Part shown: in pieces, positions 1-7,884 of the stretch
How positions within the stretch are numbered: position 1 is the first letter of the stretch
Layout of the letters: each line of letters begins with the position of its first letter
NCBI RefSeq assembly: GCF_026168105.1
Contig: NZ_LBMW01000001.1
Location: forward strand, 459,749 to 523,748
Reading direction: 5' to 3'
DNA: 64,000 nt
Origin: Streptomyces hygroscopicus
GTDB lineage: Bacteria; Actinomycetota; Actinomycetes; Streptomycetales; Streptomycetaceae
Notes under the pieces: generated by a model
What the model was told of the DNA's origin: nothing
Seen by the model: only the letters and a program-made list of their open reading frames with translations
Databases searched by the model: none
Made by a program: the position numbers and the translations under genes

Positions 1-135
1 GGCGGGCAGGAGCAGCAGGTAGGGCAGTCCGATGCGGCGGGTCCGCCCGGTGCGGCGCGGGCCGCGCGCCGCACCGGGGGAGCTCTCCGGCACCGTCCGC
101 TCGCCGGTCCCGGCGGAGGCGGTCGTGGTGGTCAT
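1..135 (-). CDS. Sugar ABC transporter permease, N-terminus only (partial)
   Basis: The reverse strand reads an open frame from an ATG at 135 to the window edge. It encodes a Thr/Ala/Gly-rich cytoplasmic tail, then an Arg-rich stretch (RRTGRTRRIGLPYL) running into a Leu-rich segment that looks like the start of the first membrane helix. This is the usual N-terminus of MalF/UgpA-type permeases. The start lies 14 bases after the stop of the binding-protein gene on the same strand, so the two are almost certainly one sugar-import operon. The rest of the gene is outside the window, so the family call rests on the N-terminus and context. Confidence 0.75.
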   Translation of the reverse strand, partial: MTTTTASAGTGERTVPESSPGAARGPRRTGRTRRIGLPYLLLLPA

Positions 136-149
136 GTGGCCGTCCGGTC

Positions 150-1466
150 TCACTTCGCGGGCATCTGCTGCTGGGCCTTCAGCAGCTTGGCCTTGACGGA
201 TTCGGTGGTGACCGGGCGTCCGGCCGCGGCGTCGGCGAAGAGCTCCTTGACCGCCGTGCCCACGGTCGTCTCGAACTGGGACTCGTCGGCGACCTGCGGC
301 AGCGCGGCGGCGCTCCGGGCGAGGGTGTCCTTCAGGACTGCGTTCGCCGTGGTGTTGAACGCGGCGTCCGACTGGGCGGACTTGACCGGCGGGATGGAGC
401 TGTAGGCCGTATTGAGGATCTTCTGCTCCGCGTCACTGGTCATGAACTTCACGAACTGCGTGGCGCCGTCGAGGTTGTGGGTGTTCTTGAAGACGGCCAG
501 GTTGATGCCCGCGACCATCGAGTCGACGTTCGTGCCGGTGCCCGGGGTGCCGGACTGCACGGGCACCGGTGCGATGCCGTACTGGTCCTCGCTCATACCC
601 TGCGACTTCAGGTTGGCGGACGCGGACTGCCACAGGAGCATCGCCGTCCTGCCCTTGGCGAAGTCGCTCACGGACTGGTTCTGCGCGTACTCGGCGTTGC
701 CCGGCGGGATGACCTTGTCCTTCGCCATCAGGTCGACGTACTGCTTGACCGCGGCCACCACGCCGTCGGACGTGAAGTCCGGCCTGCCCTCAGCAGTGAA
801 GAAGTCCGCGCCGTGCTGCTTGCCGAAGACGAATACATGGTGGATGTTCTCCGCCAGGTTCGAGCCCTCGGCGCCGAGCGCCTGCTTCCCCTTCGCGGAG
901 ATCTTCCTGCCGTCGGCGATCAGCTCGTCCCAGGTGGCCGGTGGCCTGGCTATGCCCGCGTCGGCGAACATCTTCTTGTTGTAGTAGAGGGCATACGCCA
1001 TCGAGTACAGCGGTACGGCGGCCGGGTCCTCGCCCTGCGCGCCCGTGGAGCCGAGCGCCGAGCCGACGAAGCGGTCCTTGCCGCCGATCGCGCCGAAGTT
1101 CCTGGCGTCCCACGGCAGCAACGCGCCGGTGGCCTGCAGGGAGGCGCTCCAGGTGTTGCCGATGTTCAGTACGTCGGGGCCCTGACCGGAGGTGGTCGCG
1201 GTGAGGATCCGGTTCAGCAGGTCCGACCAGGGGACGACCTCCAGGTTCACCTTGATCCCGGTCTGCCTCTCGAACTTGTCGAGCTCGGGCTGGAGGACCT
1301 GCTTGTCGACCTCGAGGCCGGCGCCCTGGTTGGAGGCCCAGTAGGTGAGCGTCTTCGGGGAGTCGTTGGACCCGCCCCCCGTCGACGATCCGCCTCCGCA
1401 GGCCGCGGCGGCAAGGGCGAATGAGAGGGTGACGGCGCCGGTGGCCGCGGCTCGGATGCTGCGCAT
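150..1466 (-). CDS. Extracellular solute-binding lipoprotein of a sugar ABC importer (family 1)
   Basis: A 438-residue lipoprotein that should sit on the outer face of the membrane and deliver a sugar or oligosaccharide to the downstream permease. Residues 1-23 form a lipoprotein signal with a charged start (MRSIR), a hydrophobic core and the lipobox LAAAAC (Cys23), followed by a Gly/Ser linker. The mature part has the family-1 pattern: an early TYWASNQG segment, a central hinge region (LYSMAYALYYNKKMF, followed by a PPATWDELI segment) and a late segment NLAVFKN. Length is normal. It is the first gene of a minus-strand operon with the permease 14 bases downstream. The divergent neighbour is a secreted beta-helix protein, so the transported sugar may come from that protein's substrate. 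The exact sugar cannot be told from sequence. Confidence 0.93.
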   Translation of the reverse strand: MRSIRAAATGAVTLSFALAAAACGGGSSTGGGSNDSPKTLTYWASNQGAGLEVDKQVLQPELDKFERQTGIKVNLEVVPWSDLLNRILTATTSGQGPDVLNIGNTWSASLQATGALLPWDARNFGAIGGKDRFVGSALGSTGAQGEDPAAVPLYSMAYALYYNKKMFADAGIARPPATWDELIADGRKISAKGKQALGAEGSNLAENIHHVFVFGKQHGADFFTAEGRPDFTSDGVVAAVKQYVDLMAKDKVIPPGNAEYAQNQSVSDFAKGRTAMLLWQSASANLKSQGMSEDQYGIAPVPVQSGTPGTGTNVDSMVAGINLAVFKNTHNLDGATQFVKFMTSDAEQKILNTAYSSIPPVKSAQSDAAFNTTANAVLKDTLARSAAALPQVADESQFETTVGTAVKELFADAAAGRPVTTESVKAKLLKAQQQMPAK

Positions 1467-1538
1467 GGCTCGTGGGGTCCCTTCCGGATCTCCTCAGGGC
1501 TTAATTTAGGACGTGAGTTAAACCTCAACCGGTAGGTA

Positions 1539-1555
1539 CGTCAAGGGTTTTGACG
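1539..1555. promoter_or_regulatory. Inverted repeat in the divergent promoter region of the sugar-import operon
   Basis: CGTCAA-GGGTT-TTGACG is a perfect 6-bp inverted repeat. Read on the minus strand its left arm is a TTGACG -35 box, and 17 bases further sits TTAACT (1516-1521), a plausible -10 for the binding-protein gene. A third TTGACG lies at 1582-1587. A symmetric element over a -35 box fits a repressor site, but no regulator is encoded nearby, so this is inference. Confidence 0.4.
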
Positions 1556-1675
1556 CACCTGCGGAACTCCTGCCGCAGCCCTTGACGCATCGGTTCGGGC
1601 CATGAAGCATTCACCGGCAAGGAGAGCGCTCCCCGACCCCACATCGTTCACTTCCTGAACCAGGAGAGCCGCCCC

Positions 1676-3472
1676 ATGCCCCCTGTCCCTCCGGAATCCC
1701 CGGATCCGCGGCGCCCCGGCGTCGGCCGCAGAACAGTCCTCGGCGCAGCCGCGTCGGTGGCCCCCGTGCTCGCGGGCCTGTCCGCACCGGCGTCGGCCGC
1801 CCCGTCCCGCAGGCCTCCGCGCACCCTGCCCGGCGGCGGCGACCTCGGCCCGAACGTCCTCGTCTTCGACCCCTCCACCCCCGGCATCCAGGCCGCGCTG
1901 GACGAGGTCTTCCGGCAGCAGGAGTCGGCGCAGTTCGGCACCGGACGCTACGCGCTGCTGTTCAGGCCCGGCACCTACCACGGCCTCAATGCGCAGATCG
2001 GCTTCTACACCTCCATCGCCGGCCTCGGTCTGTCCCCCGACGACACGACCATCAACGGTGACGTGACGGTCGACGCGGGCTGGTTCAACGGCAACGCCAC
2101 GCAGAACTTCTGGCGTTCGGCGGAGAACCTCGCCGTCGTCCCCGCGAGCGGCACCAACCGCTGGGCCGTCGCCCAGGCAGCACCCTTCCGGCGTATGCAC
2201 GTCCGCGGCGGTCTCAACCTCTCCCCCACCGGCTACGGCTGGGCGAGCGGCGGCTACATCGCCGACAGCCGCATCGACGGCCAGGTGGGACCGTACTCAC
2301 AACAGCAGTGGTACACCCGCGACAGCGCGATCGGAAGCTGGCTCAACGGCGTGTGGAACATGGTGTTCTCGGGCGTCGCGGGCGCACCCGCGCAGAGCTT
2401 CCCCAACCCGCCGTACACCACGCTGGAGACCACGCCCGTCTCCCGTGAGAAGCCCTTCCTCTACGTCCGGGGCGACGAGTTCAGGGTCTTCCTGCCGGAG
2501 AAGCGCACCAACTCCCGCGGTGTCACCTGGGGCAACGGCACGCCCAGAGGCACCTCGCTGTCCCTGGCGGAGTTCTATGTGGCCCGACCGGGCGACTCGG
2601 CCGCGACGCTCAACCAGGCGCTCGCGCAAGGGCTTCACCTGATGCTGACCCCGGGGATCTACGACCTCGACCAGCCGATACGGGTCGATCGCGCGCGCAC
2701 CGTCGTCCTCGGCCTCGGGTACGCCACGCTGGTCCCCGGCGGCGGTGTCACGGCCCTGAAGGTCGCGGACGTCGACGGCGTACGGCTTGCCGGCTTCCTC
2801 ATCGAAGCCGGGCCGGTCAACTCCGCCACCCTGCTCGAAGTGGGCCCGCCCGGCGCATCGAGGGACCACTCGGCCGACCCGACCACCGTCCAGGACGTGT
2901 TCGTGCGCATCGGCGGGGCGGGCGCGGGCAGGGCGACCACCAGCATGGTGATCAACAGCCGTCACACGATCGTCGACCACACCTGGGTCTGGCGTGCCGA
3001 CCATGGCACCGGCGTCGGCTGGGACACCAACCGGGCCGACTACGGCCTCGTCGTCAACGGCGACGACGTCCTCGCCACGGGCCTGTTCGTGGAGCACTTC
3101 AACAAGTACGACGTGCAGTGGTACGGGCAGCGGGGCCGCACCGTCTTCTTCCAGAACGAGAAGGCGTACGACGCCCCGAACCAGGCCGCGATCCAGGACG
3201 GCCCCGTCAAGGGCTATGCCGCCTACAAGGTCGGCGACAACGTGACCACCCACGAGGGGTGGGGGCTCGGCAGCTACTGCTACTACAACGTCGACCCGGC
3301 CATCGTGCAGCACAACGGCTTCGCCGCCCCGGACACGCCAGGAGTGCGGTTCCACGACCTGCTGGTCGTCTCGCTCGGTGGCAACGGCCAGTACGAGCAC
3401 GTCATCAACGGGACGGGAGCGCCGACCTCGGGCACCTCGACCACGCCGTCCACGGTGGTCTCGTATCCCTGA
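1676..3472 (+). CDS. Secreted right-handed beta-helix protein, probable polysaccharide-active enzyme
   Basis: A 598-residue exported protein. The start is the ATG at 1676, with AGGAGAG about 8 bases upstream. The N-terminus carries a twin-Arg signal (GRRTVLGAAASVAPVLAG) with an AxA cleavage site near residue 42 (ASAAP), so export by Tat is likely. The mature part repeatedly shows short beta-strand rungs typical of pectate-lyase-like or GH55-like parallel beta-helices (GTYHGLNAQIGFY, PGIYDLDQPIRV, LAGFLIEAG, VNGDDVLATGLFVEHF). Related Streptomyces proteins are often loosely named coagulation factor 5/8-domain or adenylyl cyclase; nothing here supports cyclase activity. Divergence from a sugar ABC importer suggests it degrades a polysaccharide whose products are imported. 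Substrate and catalytic residues are not identifiable by eye. Confidence 0.75.
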   Translation: MPPVPPESPDPRRPGVGRRTVLGAAASVAPVLAGLSAPASAAPSRRPPRTLPGGGDLGPNVLVFDPSTPGIQAALDEVFRQQESAQFGTGRYALLFRPGTYHGLNAQIGFYTSIAGLGLSPDDTTINGDVTVDAGWFNGNATQNFWRSAENLAVVPASGTNRWAVAQAAPFRRMHVRGGLNLSPTGYGWASGGYIADSRIDGQVGPYSQQQWYTRDSAIGSWLNGVWNMVFSGVAGAPAQSFPNPPYTTLETTPVSREKPFLYVRGDEFRVFLPEKRTNSRGVTWGNGTPRGTSLSLAEFYVARPGDSAATLNQALAQGLHLMLTPGIYDLDQPIRVDRARTVVLGLGYATLVPGGGVTALKVADVDGVRLAGFLIEAGPVNSATLLEVGPPGASRDHSADPTTVQDVFVRIGGAGAGRATTSMVINSRHTIVDHTWVWRADHGTGVGWDTNRADYGLVVNGDDVLATGLFVEHFNKYDVQWYGQRGRTVFFQNEKAYDAPNQAAIQDGPVKGYAAYKVGDNVTTHEGWGLGSYCYYNVDPAIVQHNGFAAPDTPGVRFHDLLVVSLGGNGQYEHVINGTGAPTSGTSTTPSTVVSYP

Positions 3473-3491
3473 CGCCGGCGCGGCAGCGACC

Positions 3492-3519
3492 GGGCGCCCC
3501 GGCGTGAGCCGGGGCGCCC
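3492..3519. terminator. Bidirectional terminator hairpin between convergent genes
   Basis: GGGCGCCCCGGC and its exact reverse complement flank a GTGA tetraloop, giving a perfect 12-bp GC-rich stem. It lies between the stop of the beta-helix gene (3472) and the stop of the minus-strand glycosyltransferase gene (3525), where it could terminate both. There is no long U-tract, as is common in Streptomyces. Confidence 0.8.
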
Positions 3520-3524
3520 CTCCC

Positions 3525-4658
3525 TCAGCGCTCCAGGAACGCGAAGAGTTCCTCCCACCTGCGGGTGATCTCGTCCGGGGCGAACCGCTGCACGTTCTCC
3601 CGGGCCCGGTCCCCCATCGTGTCCCGGAGGTTCTCGTCGGCCATCAACCGGACGAGATGACGGGCGAGTTCGGAGGTGTTGCCGAGCCGGGCCAGCAGAC
3701 CGTCCTCGCCGTCCCTGATGATCTCTCGCACACCGGGCGAACAGTCGAACGCGGCACACGGCACGCCGCAGGCCATCGCCTCCAGGAGGACGAGCGGAAA
3801 GCCCTCGCCGCGGGACGACTGAACGAGCACGGACGACCGTCCGAGCGCCCCTGTGACGTCGTCGGTCTGCCCGGCCCACTCCACCGAGTCGTCCAGGCCG
3901 AGCGCGGTGCACTGCCGCCGGAGTTCGGCCTCGTAGTCGCCGGCGCCGTAGATGCGCAGGGTCCATCCCGGCTGCTGCGGCGCGGCCTCGGCCCAGACGT
4001 CCAGCAGCAGATCGACGCCCTTCGCATGGCTGAGCCGCCCGATGCTGGCGACCACCTTCTCCGTGCGCGGCGACGCGGTGTCGGGCATCACCGGCAGCGG
4101 GTTCGGCATGAAGCCGACGTTGTTGAGGCCCGCGCCCACCCAGAGGTCGGCGTCCTCCTGGGTGAGGACCAGCAGCCTGTCGACGTCCTGGTAGTACTTC
4201 TGCACGCGCTCGAAGCGCGAGGACTTGCGAGAGGCCTCGAAGGACTCGTGGCTCATGCCGATGACCGGGTGCCCGGCGGTGTCCGCGAGGGCCACCCACT
4301 CCATCGCCCACACCTGGGTCACGATGATCATGGCACCGGGCTGCGCGGCGCGGAACTCACGGGACAGCCGCTCCGCGGCCGCCCGCATGTCCGCTTCCTG
4401 CCGTCGCACGGCCGGGTCGACGCGGCCGAGCAGGGCGCGCGGCCTCCGGCGGCCCGGGGGCCGCCGGTCGTACAGGGTCAGCGTCTCGAACGGCGGGTTC
4501 TCGCCGAGGTCCATCGGCACCTCGGGCGGGGCGATGCCGATGACCCGCACACGGTGACCGCGCTCCGCCAGAAGCCGGGCCATCTGGATCTGCCAGACGC
4601 CCACGCCACCGAGTTCGTTGACCTCGTTGGCGACGAAGAAGATCTCACGCTGCGTCAT
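3525..4658 (-). CDS. Glycosyltransferase family 4 (GT-B fold)
   Basis: A 377-residue enzyme expected to transfer a sugar from a nucleotide-sugar donor at the cytoplasmic face of the membrane. The start is the ATG at 4658, which overlaps the stop of the upstream gene in an ATGA, so translation is probably coupled. The N-terminal Rossmann half begins REIFFVANEVNELGGVGVWQ, with the Gly-rich loop of GT4 enzymes. The C-terminal donor half has VASIGRLSHAKGVDLLLDVW and the EX7E-type motif SSRGEGFPLVLLEAMACGVP, both diagnostic of GT4. Partnership with a GT2/CDP-glycerol transferase fusion suggests a role in making or decorating a teichoic-acid-like cell-wall polymer. The acceptor is not predictable. 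Confidence 0.9.
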   Translation of the reverse strand: MTQREIFFVANEVNELGGVGVWQIQMARLLAERGHRVRVIGIAPPEVPMDLGENPPFETLTLYDRRPPGRRRPRALLGRVDPAVRRQEADMRAAAERLSREFRAAQPGAMIIVTQVWAMEWVALADTAGHPVIGMSHESFEASRKSSRFERVQKYYQDVDRLLVLTQEDADLWVGAGLNNVGFMPNPLPVMPDTASPRTEKVVASIGRLSHAKGVDLLLDVWAEAAPQQPGWTLRIYGAGDYEAELRRQCTALGLDDSVEWAGQTDDVTGALGRSSVLVQSSRGEGFPLVLLEAMACGVPCAAFDCSPGVREIIRDGEDGLLARLGNTSELARHLVRLMADENLRDTMGDRARENVQRFAPDEITRRWEELFAFLER

Positions 4659-7549
4659 CGGGCTTCTCCTGCGCTGCCGAAGAACCGGTCGACGATGCGA
4701 GCCGCCGCGTCCCCGCGGTCGTACTCGCCGTACTTGTCCACGAACTCCTTGAGCCGCGCCTCGTACTGGGTGCCCACGGCAGGCAGGTCGGACACCGCGG
4801 CGAAGAGCTCGTCCTCGGTGCGTGCGACCGGGCCCGGGGCTTCCTCGAGGAGGTCGAAGTACGTGCCCCGGATGTCCTGGGAGTACTCCTCCCAGTCGTA
4901 GGCGTAGAACAGCAGCGGCCGGCGCAGCAGCGCGTAGTCGAACATCACCGAGGAGTAGTCGGTGATCACGGCGTCGGACAGCAGCATGAGCGGCGTGATG
5001 TCCGGCTCCTCCGTCACGTCGATCACACGGCCCGCCACCGACGGCGGGAGGGTGACCCGGTTCAGGTAGTGGGAGCGGACGAGGAGCGTGTACTTGTCCC
5101 CGAAGGTGTCGGCGAAGCGTTCCACGTCGAAGGGGAACTCGAACTCCCGTACGCCGCCGTCGGGGCGGGCACGGAACGTGGGCGCGTACAGCACCACACG
5201 GCGGTCCGGAGTGATGCCGAGGCGTTCGGCCAGGGCACGCAGGGCCGGGTCGGGAGCCTGGGGGTCCCGGGCCGCTCGTACGAGGGCGTCGTTGCGGGGG
5301 TAACCGGTGCGCAGCAGCTTCTCCTCGGGGATGCGGTAGGCCTCGGCGAGGGTGCGAACGTCGTGCTCGCTGCGGACCACGAAGTGGTCGAAGCGGTCCA
5401 GCGCCTCCTGGTAGGAGAGCTGTTCCTGCTCGGACATCACCCGGTAGCTGGGCTCGTCGAAGCCCATCCTCTTCAGCGCCGATCCGTGCCAGGTCTGGAT
5501 GTACGTGGTCTCCGGGCGCTTGGGCAGCCGGAGGGGGAAGCCCTGGTTGTCGACCCAGTACTCGGCCTGGGCGAGCGCCCTGAGGTAGCGCCAGGACCAC
5601 CGGCGGACGAGCTCGACGCCCTCCGGGAAGCCCTCGGGCTTCTCGCCGGCGTAGGACCAGACGGCGGTGATCGGCAGCCCGCGGCGCCGCAGCTCCTCGT
5701 AGATCGCCCGCGGGCTGTCGCTGTACTGCTTGCCGAGGTGGCTCTCGAAGACGACGCTGCCCTTGCGGACGGGGAGCAGCCGGAGCATGCGCTGGTAGCC
5801 CTGGAGCTTGCGCGGACCGGAGGCGAGGTCCTTACGGACCGCCCGGATCGTGCGATAGGCGCCCTTGGCGGTCCGGGCGGCGACGCCGTCCATGTTGCGG
5901 TCCACGACGGCGCGGCCACGCACGGCGGCCGAACCTTCCTGGGTGAGCTGGAAGGCGAGGTGGCCCTTGGCGGAGACCTGCGGCTGGAGCCGGTCCGCCA
6001 CGAACCGGCTGAGCCGGGGGCGTACGGGCACGGACTCGGCGCTCTCCAGGTCGACCCTGCCGGAGGTGATCCGGGTCGCCGTGCGCTTCCCGTCCGCCGT
6101 CAGATGCAGCCGGACGTCCCACACCTCGTCGATGACGCCCAGCGGACGAAAGCGGCCGGACAGCGGGACCGTGGCCTGCCAGGTGAGGGTGTCGCCCTCG
6201 TGACGTACCGTCCGCACCGGGAACCGGAAGGCCTGCAGACTGCGGCGGCGGGCCCGGAACTCCAACTCGGCGCCGAGGCGGGCGTCCGGGGAGACGGTGT
6301 GCAGCGGGTTGACCACCGCGCCGCCCAGCACCACCAGGTCACCGCGTACGGCGTACTCGGTGAGCACGTTGCGCAGGAACATCCGGTCCAGCGGCCGGCC
6401 GTGGTAGCCGAGGCTCGTGACGTCCATGATGGCGCGTGCCTTGGGGTCGTCCAGGTGCTCGTCGCACCAGTACACACGCCCGTCGCGCTCCGCGAGCGGT
6501 GCCGAGATCTTCTCCCTGTTGATCAGCGTGTCGATCGCCGGCATCAGGTTGTCCCAGTCCTCCTGCATCAGCAGGTAGGCGCAGATCGCATGCACGCGGT
6601 CCAGCTGGGCGTAGGCCGCGTCCGGGAAGTCCTCGATGTAGCCGCGGGCCAGCTCCGCGAAGAGGTGCCGGTAGTCGTTGTCGAGGAACGGCAGGTCGCG
6701 GAGGTACAGGACGAGGTCGTGCTTGAGGAACTTGATGTCCTTGTGCAGCTTGAGCTCGTCGAGCCCGCGCCGGTCCAGAATGGCGTCGATCCGGCGGTGG
6801 ATCTCCAGCCGGTCGGTGAAGTTGTTGATCTCGTGGCGCCGGTTGCTGATCGACTTGGTCGTGGTCTTCTCGACCACGTTCCAGAAGTACACCGTGTTGG
6901 GGATCAGGGTGATCCGCTCCGCCGCCAGATAGGCCTGGGCCGAGAACAGCAGGTCCTCGTAGTGGATGCCCCTCGGGAAGGTGAGCTCGTTCTCGAGCAG
7001 GAACTCACGCCGGTAGCACTTGTTGGTCGACAGGGTGTCGAAGACGAAGAGGTCGGGCAGCTCGGCGACGGACTCGACGGTGCGTGTCGTCCGGTACAGC
7101 CAGGGGTACCAGGGGACCCGCTTGTCGTGCCTGCTGTCGGTGTGCACCCGGACGCAGAGCCCCGAGACCAGATCGGCACCGGTGCGGTCGGCCGCCTCCA
7201 GCATGTTGCGGCAGGCGTTGAGCTCGAGCGTGTCGTCGCTGTCCAGGAACATGACGTAGCGCCCTCGGGCCACGGCGACGCCCTGGTTGCGGGGTTCTCC
7301 GCAGCCGCCGCTGTTCTCAGGCAGCTGTATCGCCCGCACGCGGTCCGGGTTAGCCGTGGCGAGTGACCGGGCCACGTCGTACGACCCGTCGGTCGAACAG
7401 TCGTCGGCGATGATCACTTCCACGTTGCGCAACGTCTGGTCGAGCACGGAACGTACAGCTGTCGGGAGGCGTCTGGCATCGTTGTAGACGATGACGACGA
7501 CGCTGATGTCCGGCTCTGCCCCGCCTGACTCGGGGGTCTCGATCGACAC
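4655..7549 (-). CDS. GT2 glycosyltransferase fused to CDP-glycerol:polyol-phosphate glycerophosphotransferase (TagF-like)
   Basis: A bifunctional cell-wall glycopolymer enzyme of about 964 residues. The N-terminal half is a GT-A domain: ISVVVIVYNDARRL, then the donor-binding Asp region IIADDCSTDGS, then FLDSDDTL with the DxD metal site. The C-terminal half is a CDP-glycerol glycerophosphotransferase domain: TYIQTWHGSALKRMGFDEP, LLRTGYPRND, VVLYAPTFRA and ITDYSSVMFDYALLRRPLLFY. I chose the GTG at 7549 because GAGAGG sits 5 bases upstream; an ATG at 7630 would add 27 poorly structured residues and has no good ribosome-binding site. The gene overlaps the following GT4 gene by 4 bases. It likely builds a glycerol-phosphate-containing polymer at the inner membrane face. 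Confidence 0.88.
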   Translation of the reverse strand: MSIETPESGGAEPDISVVVIVYNDARRLPTAVRSVLDQTLRNVEVIIADDCSTDGSYDVARSLATANPDRVRAIQLPENSGGCGEPRNQGVAVARGRYVMFLDSDDTLELNACRNMLEAADRTGADLVSGLCVRVHTDSRHDKRVPWYPWLYRTTRTVESVAELPDLFVFDTLSTNKCYRREFLLENELTFPRGIHYEDLLFSAQAYLAAERITLIPNTVYFWNVVEKTTTKSISNRRHEINNFTDRLEIHRRIDAILDRRGLDELKLHKDIKFLKHDLVLYLRDLPFLDNDYRHLFAELARGYIEDFPDAAYAQLDRVHAICAYLLMQEDWDNLMPAIDTLINREKISAPLAERDGRVYWCDEHLDDPKARAIMDVTSLGYHGRPLDRMFLRNVLTEYAVRGDLVVLGGAVVNPLHTVSPDARLGAELEFRARRRSLQAFRFPVRTVRHEGDTLTWQATVPLSGRFRPLGVIDEVWDVRLHLTADGKRTATRITSGRVDLESAESVPVRPRLSRFVADRLQPQVSAKGHLAFQLTQEGSAAVRGRAVVDRNMDGVAARTAKGAYRTIRAVRKDLASGPRKLQGYQRMLRLLPVRKGSVVFESHLGKQYSDSPRAIYEELRRRGLPITAVWSYAGEKPEGFPEGVELVRRWSWRYLRALAQAEYWVDNQGFPLRLPKRPETTYIQTWHGSALKRMGFDEPSYRVMSEQEQLSYQEALDRFDHFVVRSEHDVRTLAEAYRIPEEKLLRTGYPRNDALVRAARDPQAPDPALRALAERLGITPDRRVVLYAPTFRARPDGGVREFEFPFDVERFADTFGDKYTLLVRSHYLNRVTLPPSVAGRVIDVTEEPDITPLMLLSDAVITDYSSVMFDYALLRRPLLFYAYDWEEYSQDIRGTYFDLLEEAPGPVARTEDELFAAVSDLPAVGTQYEARLKEFVDKYGEYDRGDAAARIVDRFFGSAGEAR

Positions 7550-7666
7550 GTCCACCTCTCGTCTTGGTTTCTCCGGCTCCCCGGACGGCGGTTCCGTCAC
7601 GCCACGGCTCAGCGGCGCCCGAAACGGCATCCTACGAACAGGGGTACGCCCGGTGTCAGCACTGAG

Positions 7667-7694
7667 AACGTAACCCTACATGCCGTAGGATCAA
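7667..7694 (-). promoter_or_regulatory. Candidate sigma-70 promoter of the glycopolymer operon
   Basis: On the minus strand TTGATC (7694-7689) is followed after 16 bases by TACGTT (7672-7667), a plausible -35/-10 pair upstream of the glycosyltransferase operon. The match is moderate and no start-site data exist. Confidence 0.3.
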
Positions 7695-7853
7695 GGTCGC
7701 GCAGCCCGCAGTGGCGAGGACGGCGCCCCCGTCGCGCCTCCACGCTACGGGAAAGTGCCACGGCCAGGGGCACGGCCGCCCCGCACCGGGGGTGTGACCG
7801 GTCTCCCGTGGGCGTGACGAGGTGGTGTGACGGGCGCCTCCGCCTGTGTCGCG

Positions 7854-7880
7854 CGGGCGCCGTGGGGTCCTTCGCGCCCG
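7854..7880 (-). terminator. Candidate terminator after the malic enzyme gene
   Basis: CGGGCGC and GCGCCCG form a perfect 7-bp stem with a 13-base loop, starting 4 bases after the stop codon of the minus-strand malic enzyme gene. Confidence 0.5.
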
Positions 7881-7884
7881 GGTG

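Noticed and set aside
1676..3472. Adenylyl cyclase as the function of the beta-helix protein
   Set aside because: That name is common in databases for relatives, but no cyclase motif is visible; the rungs and Tat signal point to a secreted beta-helix enzyme.
3283..4311. Arg/Gly-rich minus-strand frame overlapping the 3-prime ends of the beta-helix and GT4 genes
   Set aside because: Its composition is that of a frame-shifted shadow; both real genes have strong motifs and a terminator between them.
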